Origin: Brachynemurus nebulosus
Lineage: Eukaryota > Arthropoda > Insecta > Neuroptera > Myrmeleontidae
NCBI GenBank assembly: GCA_035578155.1
Contig: JAPWDM010000002.1
Coordinates: 33,755,437-33,819,436 of the forward strand
Reading direction: 5' to 3'
DNA: 64,000 bases
The position numbers and the translations under genes were made by a program. A model generated the notes under the pieces. It ran no database searches, had not been told where the DNA came from, and saw nothing but the letters and a program-made list of their open reading frames with translations. This document shows, piece after piece, positions 11,301 through 21,267 of the stretch. Numbering within the stretch: the first letter of the stretch is position 1; every line of letters begins with the position of its first letter.

Positions 11301-11687
11301 ATGGAATTCAATAAAACACAAACTAACAGAAACAACAATGGTGTTGCCGTTACCCAACAAGAATTTCTTGAAGAACTGTTACGGGAGCTAAACAAGTTGG
11401 GAAAAGTAAAACCATGGATAAAAATGAGTGAGCTGAAAGTTGGAAATTTCTATACGATTTATGGTGTTAATCAACAAAAATCAAAATTCGACCCATCAAA
11501 GAAACAGACAATTGTGGAGTTGGAAGATGGTTTTCTAACGTTACGATATCGATACAACAATATGAAATTGGAAAAGTTTAAGCTTATGAAAAATTCTCCG
11601 CAAGTAATTGGTCTTATCAGCCACGCAGCAGTAGGGAAAACATATTCGATGAAATTTAAAACACTTAAATGTTATAGATTATTATAA
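11301..11687 (+). CDS. Small unrecognised protein, 128 aa
   Basis: An intact ORF of 128 codons. The ATG context (gagaaaATGG) is good and an AATAAA polyadenylation signal lies 30 nt after the stop (11717-11722). The protein is hydrophilic and basic, with no signal peptide or membrane segment. It opens with an Asn/Gln-rich tail and a charged helix (QQEFLEELLRELNKLGK), then a central part that looks like a small beta-rich domain (WIKMSELKVGNFYTIYGVNQ, later LEDGFLTLRYRY). I do not recognise a family. It sits between a pogo element and a Penelope-like relic, so it may be a passenger of a mobile or viral sequence rather than a host gene. Whether it is expressed cannot be judged from sequence. Confidence 0.5.
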   Translation: MEFNKTQTNRNNNGVAVTQQEFLEELLRELNKLGKVKPWIKMSELKVGNFYTIYGVNQQKSKFDPSKKQTIVELEDGFLTLRYRYNNMKLEKFKLMKNSPQVIGLISHAAVGKTYSMKFKTLKCYRLL

Positions 11688-11779
11688 TAATGCTGCTTAT
11701 TATGTTGAAAACAGTTAATAAAATTTTTAAGGATATTTTGGAGTAATGGTCATCAAGGAAAACAGAAATGTGATTTTTT

Positions 11780-11829
11780 CCCCTAAAGGCTACCGGTTTC
11801 GACTTGTCGTCTTCTTCAGGCCTCTGAGG
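11780..11829 (-). ncRNA. Hammerhead ribozyme motif of a Penelope-like element
   Basis: Reading the minus strand: a first stem-I strand (11820-11829), the conserved core CTGAAGA (11813-11819, fits CUGANGA), a short stem II of GAC/GTC, the conserved GAAA, a minimal stem III formed by the self-complementary ACCGGT (11792-11797), a cleavable A after the U, and a second stem-I strand (11780-11790). The two stem-I strands pair over about nine positions including GCCT/AGGC and a G.T pair. A stem III this short without a loop is typical of Penelope-like elements, where the ribozyme is thought to work as a dimer. The fold is by eye. Confidence 0.65.
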
Positions 11830-12246
11830 AAAATTTATTGATATAAAAGTACATAGATAAAATATAAAAAATATATAAAATATATTACCTGAGGTACTTA
11901 CATAATTGTATTTATGTCAGACTGACATTTGAAAATAAAAATAACAACACTGATTAAAAAAGTTTAAAAACAGTTTAAAGCAACATTTAAAGTTTAAAAT
12001 GATTAAAAATATGAAGAAAATTATTTAGAAATGTAGATAATTTAAAGAAATATATAATTAAACTGTGCATCACGAAAAAATTGTGCATTACGAAAAAACA
12101 AATAAGGATAATATGAATGTATTTGTGAATTAATGTTAAAATATTTTGAATGAAAAGTAAGTATTGCTACGATGAATTCCGAAAACAAAGTGCCTTCTAA
12201 TAAAATTAAGGTGAATGATCATAATTATTTAATTTTTTAAAAATTT

Positions 12247-12840
12247 TTAGTGAGTGTGCGCAACTTTGGTGTTTTTAACAATGGCAGGCATAATCTTGTC
12301 AAAATTACGGGTATATGTATTGTCTACGGAGATGGCGTCCTGGTAGTGATTGCAATTTGGCTGTACGGTATTGATCCAGCAGCTTTCAATGAAGAATCTC
12401 TTTTTATAATTGGATTCACGTTGGAGCATCATGGGGTTGTCGAAGTTCAAGTTGTGCCCATTATCCCAAGAATGCCGTACCAGTCCTGACACCATATTGG
12501 CTTGCCTAACGTTGTTTTTGTGTTGCTTCATCCGCTCACTAAGATGTTGTTTCGTGTTTCCAATGTAAACATTGTCACACCCGGTGCAAGAAACCATATA
12601 TACCACATTTTGTTGGTAGGAGGTGGGAATCTGTGGTTTCATAATGGTATAAAGCTTACTAAGTGCATGAGGGTAACTGTAAACAGGATTCAATTTGTAT
12701 TTTTGAAGAGACTTGGAGATGGGTGTGGAGGGGGTACCCAGATACGGAAAAGAAAAGTAAGAAAGCGGGGGGTTGGAGACATTCGGAGCTATGGAGCCAA
12801 TTCCTTTAATAAGCGTTTCATGATGATAAGTTTCTAACAT
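12247..12840 (-). CDS. Penelope-like GIY-YIG endonuclease (C-terminal part of the polyprotein)
   Basis: An open frame of 197 codons. Residues 1-75 match the linker between reverse transcriptase and endonuclease. The GIY-YIG domain follows: VVY at 79-81, the paired cysteines C85 and C88 (CTGC) that mark the Penelope subfamily, YIG at 92-94, Arg103 and His107 (ERMKQHKNN), a second His near 123, and the catalytic-type Glu at about 152 (RFFIESCWI). All key residues appear present and the frame is intact, but the N-terminal reverse transcriptase is missing. In the full element it nicks target DNA to prime reverse transcription. The ATG used is simply the first in frame; the true protein began far upstream. 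Confidence 0.85.
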   Translation of the reverse strand: MLETYHHETLIKGIGSIAPNVSNPPLSYFSFPYLGTPSTPISKSLQKYKLNPVYSYPHALSKLYTIMKPQIPTSYQQNVVYMVSCTGCDNVYIGNTKQHLSERMKQHKNNVRQANMVSGLVRHSWDNGHNLNFDNPMMLQRESNYKKRFFIESCWINTVQPNCNHYQDAISVDNTYTRNFDKIMPAIVKNTKVAHTH

Positions 12841-12846
12841 TCAATT

Positions 12847-13192
12847 GGTATAAGTGCGAAAATCGTATAAAATTCCCTTTTTTCTATGCAAGTTTACAAA
12901 GAAATTTAATTTTCGATATATAAGTCACGCGAGCGGAACCCAAATTTATCCTTAAATTTCTCAAAATTTTCATATCTTTCAATATTCCTCGAGGCATAAG
13001 TGCGAAAATCGCGGAAAGTTTTCTATTATTATCTGCCGGTCTATTAATAGAGTGTAGCTTTTGTGGAAACGTGTTTTTATTATTATTATTATACCAGTGA
13101 TTGTCAACAAGTGTCTACCAGTTTAATTTTTTGTAATTTTATTAACTTTTGGTGTTTATTTAAATTAACAATTTTCATGTACCTAAATAATG
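12847..13192. other. No gene; repeated short motif
   Basis: Only a twice-occurring ATAAGTGCGAAAATCG segment (near 12850 and 12996) stands out. Confidence 0.4.
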
Positions 13193-14712
13193 TTATTTAT
13201 AGCACTTGACCCTGCTCGCCAAATGACTCTAAAATAACTATCTTCATATTTTATTAGCATTTTACCGTAAGAACTTATTATAGATACCTATACCAGCAGT
13301 TTTAGAATTGTTTCTATTTGAGGCCTTTCAAGGCACCACGCCCCCGGGAAATCATGTTAACGTCACTTTCATCTTTCACAGAGATCTCAACAGTACTTGA
13401 GTAAAAATTGTCAAATTTCTTCAGTTTTTTAATTTGTGCCCTATTTGGTGTAACTGACGGGCAATGACCACACGTCCATTTAAATTTGATATTCTGAAAC
13501 GTTGTACAAAATCAGTTCCTTATGTTCTTCGCTTCGCTCACTCGACGACTTTTATAGAATATCTAATTTTCATAAAATTTTATCAAAATCAGTCAACTTG
13601 CTTAGTTAGAGTATAGAGTTGTTTAATTCGATAGCGCTGGAGGGTTCATTCCAACTTCACCTTAATTTCAAATCAGATATTCTGAAATTCTTCGCTATAT
13701 TCGTATTTCATTAGCATGTCTAATTTTCATACCTTGATATCTTATCGTAGATAGTTAGATATTCATACTGACAATTTTAAGAGCACTGTAATTTGCGAGA
13801 CATTTTGAGATCCCAGGGCTCTAGGGAATACTTCTGAATTCACATTAATTTATTTCGGAATCTCAGTATTATTTGAGAAAAATTTGGATAAGGCCCGTCT
13901 GATCGTTTATTTGAAGAGTTTTTTCGGACCGCAAAAGCCTACGGGGGGATTTTAGCCTTATGTCCATTTTTTTTCAGAATCTCGGTACTATTCGAGAATT
14001 TGGTCAAAATCCGTCCAGCCATTTATTTCGGGGTTCCTTTGGAGATCCAAAAATTTGGTAACGATACGTCCAGTCATTTACTTTAGGCCTTTTTAAGGGT
14101 TCCCAGGTCCTACAGATGACTTTTATCGTTTTCTTTTTCTGATTCGGATTCTGATTTTGATACCTGGTACCGTTTTCTCGAAACTACTGAGAACAGATAA
14201 GTAAAGTCCATATTTCATTTTAGTTTCAGGATGACCGAGCCCGGCCCGATGGAAATTTCATCTGTATGTAATTTGCTGAGAATAGCAGACGTGCCAATTG
14301 ATGGTAACTGGACAGTCGGGTTGTTTATTTCTTTATAGGATACAAATAGTAGTTTGCACAGTAAATAATTAATTTCATAGTAGTCGTAGGTAAGAATATT
14401 ATTAGTGGTATCTATAGAAATATTTATTAATACTTAGAAAAATGCCAATATTATTTTTTTCCAAATACTCAGCAACTATAACTAATTTCCATGACTGTTT
14501 TAATAAATTCTTCGATTGCTATATACAGTAATAAAAAATTGATATTTTAAGGTTTTTCGTAAATTTCTACGGTTAGACTAAAAATTTTGCAAAGCCCTTT
14601 TTTAGCGAGCGCCTACGACCCAACAGGGACCCACACACCAAATTTCAAGTCTGAATGTATTATAGTTCTGGAGATTTTGTGATAGGTGAGTGAGTGAATG
14701 GTATTTCTCTTT

Positions 14713-14717
<5 letters not shown>
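13193..14717 (+). repeat. Unclassified interspersed repeat, copy 1
   Basis: About 1.5 kb that is clearly homologous, in the same orientation, to 50795-53186. Shared landmarks include 'gcacttgaccctgctcgcc', 'gaccgagcccggcccgatgg' (14231, 51911) and the 3' tail 'gtgagtgaatg...tggtatttctcttttata' that runs straight into a (TA)n tract in both copies. This copy lacks the two insertions present in the other, so it serves as the empty-site reference. No protein motif was found. Termination in a simple repeat resembles some non-LTR retroelement tails, but that is a guess. Confidence 0.8.

Positions 14718-14806
<89 letters not shown>
14718..14806. repeat. (TA)n microsatellite, left of gypsy insertion
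   Basis: Uninterrupted TA that ends exactly at the first base of the gypsy 5' LTR. The tract resumes at 20306 after the 3' LTR, so the element sits inside one TA run. Confidence 0.97.
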
Positions 14807-14811
<5 letters not shown>

Positions 14812-15395
14812 GTTCCCACTAAAACTGCCGCTCTCAGCGAGAACAGCTAGTGTTAGTCATTCCCACGATAAAAACAGCCTCACCACAACGGAAATGCTGA
14901 TACAGCTTTAAAAACAAATAAAAGCAAAAAAATTGTAATAAACTTGTTCACTATTTTATCTGATACTTACGATTAAATTTCTTTTATGTAGTTACTTCAA
15001 TTATTGTAAAATTAGTTAATTTTAAAAATATTAATAAAGTTATTTGTTATAAATCAACTTCGTGATTTCTTAAATCGTTACGTTACCGATTTATTTCAGA
15101 GAATTAAGTAAGAACATTACATTAAAGTATAAGTTACATGTGAAGTGCTACATCGCGTCGTGAGTTCCAAGTAGTTATACTAGTAGCCTAGTACTATCGG
15201 GAATATACTAGTAGTCTAGTTAATATCGGAAATAGTGCAACAACAAGGACCATTGGACATCCGGAGACATATACTAGTAGCCTAGTTACCGAATCAACAT
15301 TGGACCGCATACAAGTTTACGGAGTTGAACTCATCAACTGCCCTGGTGACAGCCTGCTCTACATTGGAACCTGTTCATTCATCAGGAATCCAACA
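14807..15395 (+). repeat. 5' LTR of the gypsy element
   Basis: 589 bp with inverted hexamer ends TGTTGG and CCAACA. It contains three copies of an ATACTAGTAG(C/T)CTAGT motif (near 15178, 15206 and 15270). Its last 68 bp recur at the 3' end of the element (20238-20305), which fixes the right boundary. Confidence 0.88.
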
Positions 15396-15420
15396 TAAAT
15401 TGGTGACAGCGGTGGGATTC
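15396..15420 (+). other. Candidate primer-binding site of the gypsy element
   Basis: Directly after the LTR comes 'taaat' and then TGGTGACAGCGGTGGGAT. A TGG start within a few bases of the LTR is the usual primer-binding-site layout; I cannot name the priming tRNA. Confidence 0.55.
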
Positions 15421-15596
15421 AACACATTGGACGGCCAGTTGGAAATTCAGCCCTCCAGTGGATCACTTCTGTGACTCAGTTGAATTCAAGAATCGAGCCC
15501 ATCGTTATCCGCATCGGAACGCATTTAACCGTAAGTCTTTGAACAAATTATTGTGTTCTTTTTCTCTAATTCCTTCCTAAATCCTATCATACCAAA

Positions 15597-16517
15597 ATGT
15601 CAACAAGATCACGTAGTCCCGATCAACCAGACATGGGCGAAAGCGACGAATTAAAAATGCCTCTAGCATTTCTGTGTAAATTAATTACACCATTTGACGG
15701 ACAACGTGAGGAAGTAGAAAACTTTTTATTAAACGCAAAATATGCACATGACTTTGCACAACCAAATCAAATCGTACCCTTATTCGCGTACACTTTAGCA
15801 CAAATTTCAAGCTCAGTGAAAAACAAACTAAATTTGTCGGAAATTACAAATTTCGAAGCCCTTAAAATAGCTTTAAGAAGACTTTACGCAGATACCACAC
15901 ACTACACACAACTAATGGAAGACCTAGACACTATAAAACAAAAACCTCACGAAGACATTACTGAATACTATACTAGGTTAGACAAATTAACAAGTAGGTG
16001 TCTGTCCGCAGTCAAAACAAACAACGACAATCCTGATCTTTTAAATGGCAAAATAGCTTTCATAAAAGACACTGCTTTGAGACGATTCATATTTCATTCA
16101 CATCCTGATATTTCGAGAGTACTACGTATTCATAGATCCCTAACTAATCTTAACGAAGCTTTTAGTATAGCCATTACAGAAGAAAGAGCTCTACAAATGT
16201 ACAAAAAACACTCGTCAAATGATTCAAAATTTTGTAGAAACTGTAAAACTAAAACTCATAACACCAAAGATTGTAGATCAAAAACTAATCAACCTTCGAC
16301 GAGTAATTATAATAGTAAATTTTGTAATTATTGTAAAAACAAGGGACACGAAATATCAGAATGTCGAAAAAAGAAATATAATGACGAAAAACGACTAGCT
16401 CAAAATCCTCCCAATCCAAAAGTCAATCATTTAAACTCCCAAATGCCCGAGTTGAATGTCGCGACATCGGACAACTGCATCAAGTCGACACAAGTGAACA
16501 TCGAAATGTTAGATTAA
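15597..16517 (+). CDS. gag: Gag protein of the Ty3/gypsy element
   Basis: Intact ORF of 306 codons, first ATG after the leader. Residues 25-200 have the helical character of a retrotransposon capsid, with motifs such as LKIALRRLYAD and EDITEYYTRLDKLTSR. Two CCHC zinc knuckles close the protein: C213-C216-H221-C226 and C243-C246-H251-C256, each C-x2-C-x4-H-x4-C. The knuckles bind the genomic RNA and the capsid forms the particle in the cytoplasm. The pol frame overlaps the last 133 nt of this gene in the -1 frame, and a slippery heptamer lies inside the overlap, so part of the protein is made as a Gag-Pol fusion. Confidence 0.93.
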   Translation: MSTRSRSPDQPDMGESDELKMPLAFLCKLITPFDGQREEVENFLLNAKYAHDFAQPNQIVPLFAYTLAQISSSVKNKLNLSEITNFEALKIALRRLYADTTHYTQLMEDLDTIKQKPHEDITEYYTRLDKLTSRCLSAVKTNNDNPDLLNGKIAFIKDTALRRFIFHSHPDISRVLRIHRSLTNLNEAFSIAITEERALQMYKKHSSNDSKFCRNCKTKTHNTKDCRSKTNQPSTSNYNSKFCNYCKNKGHEISECRKKKYNDEKRLAQNPPNPKVNHLNSQMPELNVATSDNCIKSTQVNIEMLD

Positions 16518-19500
16518 AGAAAATTAAATTTAAATCTAATAATTCAAAGAATAAAGAATTCACCTTTTTGGTCGACACAGGCGCTACCGTCTCCTTAATT
16601 ACGAATACGAACGTTACAAAAGAAACACCCTTTGACCCTAGACATGAAATAATGTTGAACGGTATAGGAGCGACAGATAATACAATCACTACATTAGGAA
16701 AAGTCCAACTTACATTAAACATAGAAAATTTCGAATGTAAATTTAATTTTTACTTTGTAAATGCTTCTAAAATAAACCTACAATATGATGGAATTATCGG
16801 ACACGATTTCCTCTCAAAATTTAACGCCAATATCGACTATTCATCCAATTCCTTATCGTTATCACACACACCAACTATGATAACCATAAAACCACGTTGT
16901 GAACAAACCATACCCATTAATGTCATTACAAATGGTACGGGAATCATTGACAAAACAAAACTAAATCTACATCAATCAATAATAATCTCAGACAAATTAC
17001 TAATTGACAAAGACACAAAAACCTATCCTATTATAAACACTTCTGATGACGAAATACAAATCCCAATTCCTCAAATAAACCTGATCGAAATGACTATCAT
17101 CCCCAATGAACAAATTCTGAATATAACACAAACAGGAACCCCTAACAAATCAAACAAGGATCGTACAAAACTTTTACACGAAAACATTCGGACAGACCAC
17201 ATGAATAAAGAAGAACGTGAATCATTAATTCAAATTTGTAAAAATTACCAAGACATATTTCACTTGCCAGGAGACTTATTAATGAGTACAAAAACACTTA
17301 AACATGAAATTATCACTACTGATCCTACACCTATCTTTACCAAAACATATCGATATCCCAAAGTACACGAAAATGAAGTAAATAAACAAATTAGTCAAAT
17401 GCTTGACCAAAATATCATTAGACATTCAACCTCTCCCTGGTCATCCCCTGTGTGGGTAGTACCTAAAAAACTTGACGCCTCCGGTAACAGAAAATGGAGG
17501 ATTGTCATAGATTATAGGAAACTGAACGATAAAACGGTTTCTGACGCGTATCCACTACCAAACATAGAGGAGATATTAGATCAGCTCGGTCAGTCAACAT
17601 ATTTCACTACACTAGATCTGGCTTCTGGTTTTCACCAGATCGAAATGTCTGAAAACGATAAACAGAAGACTGCATTCACGGTCCCCTCAGGACATTATGA
17701 ATTCAATAGAATGCCCTTTGGGTTAAAAAATTCTCCTAGTACATTCCAGCGCCTAATGAACGCAGTCCTAAGCGGGTTACAAGGAATAGTCTGTTTTGTT
17801 TACCTAGATGACATTGTCATCTACGCCGATTCCCTAGACTCACACAATGAAAAATTATGTAAAGTATTTGACAAGTTACGCGAACACAACTTAAAATTGC
17901 AACCCGATAAGTGTGAATTCTTGAGAAAAGAAGTCGCCTATCTGGGCCACATTATTACTAGCGAAGGGGTAAGACCAAATCCCGACAAAATAACATCAAT
18001 CACGAAAATTAATCAACCAAAAAACCCTAAAGACGTAAAATCGTTTCTAGGATTAGTCGGTTATTATAGGAAGTTTATTCCCAACTTTGCAAAAATTTCT
18101 AAACCTTTAACGACTCTTCTTAAAAAGGACACTGCATTTAAATGGACGGAAACTTGCCAAAAATCCTTTGAAGAATTAAAAACCATCCTAACAACACAAC
18201 CTGTCCTACAGTACCCGAAATTCGACCAACCATTTATACTAACTACGGACGCTTCTAACGAGGCAATAGCCGGCGTATTATCTCAAGGAGAAATCGGAAA
18301 AGACCATCCCATTTCATACTATTCAAAGACGTTAAACTCAGCCGAACGTAATTACTCGACAACGGAAAAAGAGCTACTGGCAATTGTCGAGTCAGTCAAA
18401 CATTTCCGACCATACCTGTACGGACAACAATTCACTATTGTTACCGACCATCGTCCTTTGACTTGGCTATTTTCCTGCAAAGATCCATCTTCACGATTAG
18501 TTCGCTGGAGATTAAAACTTATGGAATATAATTATAAAATTATTTACAAGCCAGGAAAAGTCAATTCCAATGCCGATGCGCTTAGTAGACCAATCCATAA
18601 CATTGACGATATTAATTTCGAAAACTTTAAAAAATTTCACCAACAAACGTTAGAAACACCAGAACCAACCCGAGAAATATCTACCTTGGAAAATATATCG
18701 AACCTAATAATTCCCTATTCATGTGACTTATCCAGCAACCATCATTATTCATACTATGTAATACGAAACTGCCCTACGCTTGAATCATTTAAAAATCACA
18801 GACCTGGGGAACTAGCAGTACTAAATTCCCTACAGGAAAAGCAAAAGATAATATTGATTTTTGTTAAACAATATTTTAACGACATCATAGAATATACAAC
18901 ACTGTTCGAATGTCTTAAAAATCTTAAAGGAGTAATGGAAGTTCAAAACCTGGATAACGTCACAATCGCAAACATCCCTTTTTACAATCCATCAATCAAA
19001 AAAGAAACCTTCAACTCAATGATTCAGTACTTATTCCCAAATAAAAAATTCAAAATCCTACAACACATAAAAATACAAATCCATTCGAAAGAAGCAATCG
19101 AAACTGTCCTAAAAGAAAACCACGACCATCCCCTAGCAGGACACCCCGGTTTCAACAGAATGTATGACGCAATCCGTGAAAATTATTCATGGAAAACTAT
19201 CAAACAAGACATACAAAACTATATACAAAACTGTCCAACTTGTCAAACCGTAAAAACCAATTTTAAACCAAACAAATCACCAATGATCATAACGACCACA
19301 GCTGAATCCTTTAACGAACAAATCGCAATGGACATAATGGGACCTTACCCAGAAACATCCAGTGGAAATAAATTCATTCTTACCATACAAGATGACTTGA
19401 CAAAGTTTATCCAAGCCTACCCCATGGCCAGCCATGACGCCGAAATTGTAGCTATTCACCTAATAAAATATTGTTCAATATTCGGTTTCCCCGCATACAT

Positions 19501-20224
19501 ACTGACTGACCAAGGCACGGAATTTACCTCAAAATTATTTAAAGAAATGACAAAACTACTAGAAATCAAACACAAACTCACCACCCCCTATCATCCCCAA
19601 ACAAACGGTAGTTTAGAGCGAACTCACCTAACACTACGAGACTATATACGATGTTACATCGACAAAAGTACAAACAACTGGGACGAACTTATATGTTTAG
19701 CAACCCATTCATACAATACACACAAACACAAATCCACCCAGGAAATCCCTTATACACTCGTATTCGGAGAAAGACCAAAAATTCCATCTCAGTTCGAAAA
19801 ACCAAGAGACAAACCTACTTACCACAATCTTGTCGAAGACGTAACTAACAAACTAAAAACGATACGAGACGTTGCTAAAGAACAACTTATAAAATCAAAA
19901 AACACCGCAAAAGAATATTATGACAAGACACACAATCGAACATATACATTCCAGGAAAACCAACTGGTATTACTACGTGATAACTTATCAAAAGCTAACA
20001 ATAAAAAACTTAATCCCGAATATAAAGGCCCTTACAAAATCATTCAGGTACACAATAATAACACTGCTACCCTAGAACTAACAAAGGATAAAAAATGGAC
20101 CTATCACTTGAATCAACTGAAACCTTTTGTTTCAGATCACGGGAACGACAGCAATGACGAACAAACTAATCATCCCGCTAACCCTCACGATCCTGGTCCT
20201 GGCCCTAGTAACCGCGCCATATAA
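16385..20224 (+). CDS. pol: Pol polyprotein of the Ty3/gypsy element
   Basis: The open frame runs from 16385; numbering here is from 16568. Protease: VDTGATVS at residue 3, second part GIIGHDF near 78. Reverse transcriptase about 255-430, with DLASGFHQIE and catalytic YLDD at 412-415. RNase H about 555-672 (Asp561, Asp627, Asp670). Integrase: HHCC zinc finger H854, H859, C889, C892, then the catalytic triad D922, D981, E1017. The C-terminal tail follows the integrase. All catalytic residues are present and there is no stop or frameshift. The protein copies the element RNA into DNA and inserts it. The likely start is by -1 frameshift from gag rather than its own initiation codon. Length of about 1270 residues including the overlap is normal for the family. 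Confidence 0.95.
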   Translation, partial: RKTTSSKSSQSKSQSFKLPNARVECRDIGQLHQVDTSEHRNVRLKKIKFKSNNSKNKEFTFLVDTGATVSLITNTNVTKETPFDPRHEIMLNGIGATDNTITTLGKVQLTLNIENFECKFNFYFVNASKINLQYDGIIGHDFLSKFNANIDYSSNSLSLSHTPTMITIKPRCEQTIPINVITNGTGIIDKTKLNLHQSIIISDKLLIDKDTKTYPIINTSDDEIQIPIPQINLIEMTIIPNEQILNITQTGTPNKSNKDRTKLLHENIRTDHMNKEERESLIQICKNYQDIFHLPGDLLMSTKTLKHEIITTDPTPIFTKTYRYPKVHENEVNKQISQMLDQNIIRHSTSPWSSPVWVVPKKLDASGNRKWRIVIDYRKLNDKTVSDAYPLPNIEEILDQLGQSTYFTTLDLASGFHQIEMSENDKQKTAFTVPSGHYEFNRMPFGLKNSPSTFQRLMNAVLSGLQGIVCFVYLDDIVIYADSLDSHNEKLCKVFDKLREHNLKLQPDKCEFLRKEVAYLGHIITSEGVRPNPDKITSITKINQPKNPKDVKSFLGLVGYYRKFIPNFAKISKPLTTLLKKDTAFKWTETCQKSFEELKTILTTQPVLQYPKFDQPFILTTDASNEAIAGVLSQGEIGKDHPISYYSKTLNSAERNYSTTEKELLAIVESVKHFRPYLYGQQFTIVTDHRPLTWLFSCKDPSSRLVRWRLKLMEYNYKIIYKPGKVNSNADALSRPIHNIDDINFENFKKFHQQTLETPEPTREISTLENISNLIIPYSCDLSSNHHYSYYVIRNCPTLESFKNHRPGELAVLNSLQEKQKIILIFVKQYFNDIIEYTTLFECLKNLKGVMEVQNLDNVTIANIPFYNPSIKKETFNSMIQYLFPNKKFKILQHIKIQIHSKEAIETVLKENHDHPLAGHPGFNRMYDAIRENYSWKTIKQDIQNYIQNCPTCQTVKTNFKPNKSPMIITTTAESFNEQIAMDIMGPYPETSSGNKFILTIQDDLTKFIQAYPMASHDAEIVAIHLIKYCSIFGFPAYILTDQGTEFTSKLFKEMTKLLEIKHKLTTPYHPQTNGSLERTHLTLRDYIRCYIDKSTNNWDELICLATHSYNTHKHKSTQEIPYTLVFGERPKIPSQFEKPRDKPTYHNLVEDVTNKLKTIRDVAKEQLIKSKNTAKEYYDKTHNRTYTFQENQLVLLRDNLSKANNKKLNPEYKGPYKIIQVHNNNTATLELTKDKKWTYHLNQLKPFVSDHGNDSNDEQTNHPANPHDPGPGPSNRAI
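16430..16436 (+). promoter_or_regulatory. -1 ribosomal frameshift site T TTA AAC
   Basis: In the gag frame the codons read CAT TTA AAC, giving the canonical heptamer T_TTA_AAC. The pol frame is open from 16385, so a -1 slip here joins Gag to Pol without a stop. The same heptamer drives frameshifting in several animal viruses. I could not fold the downstream sequence to test for a pseudoknot. Confidence 0.75.
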
Positions 20225-20237
20225 GATCGAGAAAATA

Positions 20238-21265
<1,028 letters not shown>

Positions 21266-21267
21266 TA

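Larger units (their letters stand above)
11740..12846 (-). mobile_element. Penelope-like retroelement, 5'-truncated
   Basis: Minus-strand fragment containing the GIY-YIG endonuclease ORF (12247-12840) followed by about 500 bp of 3' sequence that holds a hammerhead-ribozyme motif (11780-11829). No reverse transcriptase is found to the right of 12846, where it would lie upstream, so the copy is truncated at the RT-endonuclease linker, as is common for target-primed insertion. Exact ends are not defined. Confidence 0.75.

Noticed and set aside
16362..16380. A AAA AAG as an alternative frameshift heptamer in gypsy gag
   Set aside because: The pol frame has stops at 16379 and 16382 directly downstream, so a slip here could not reach pol.
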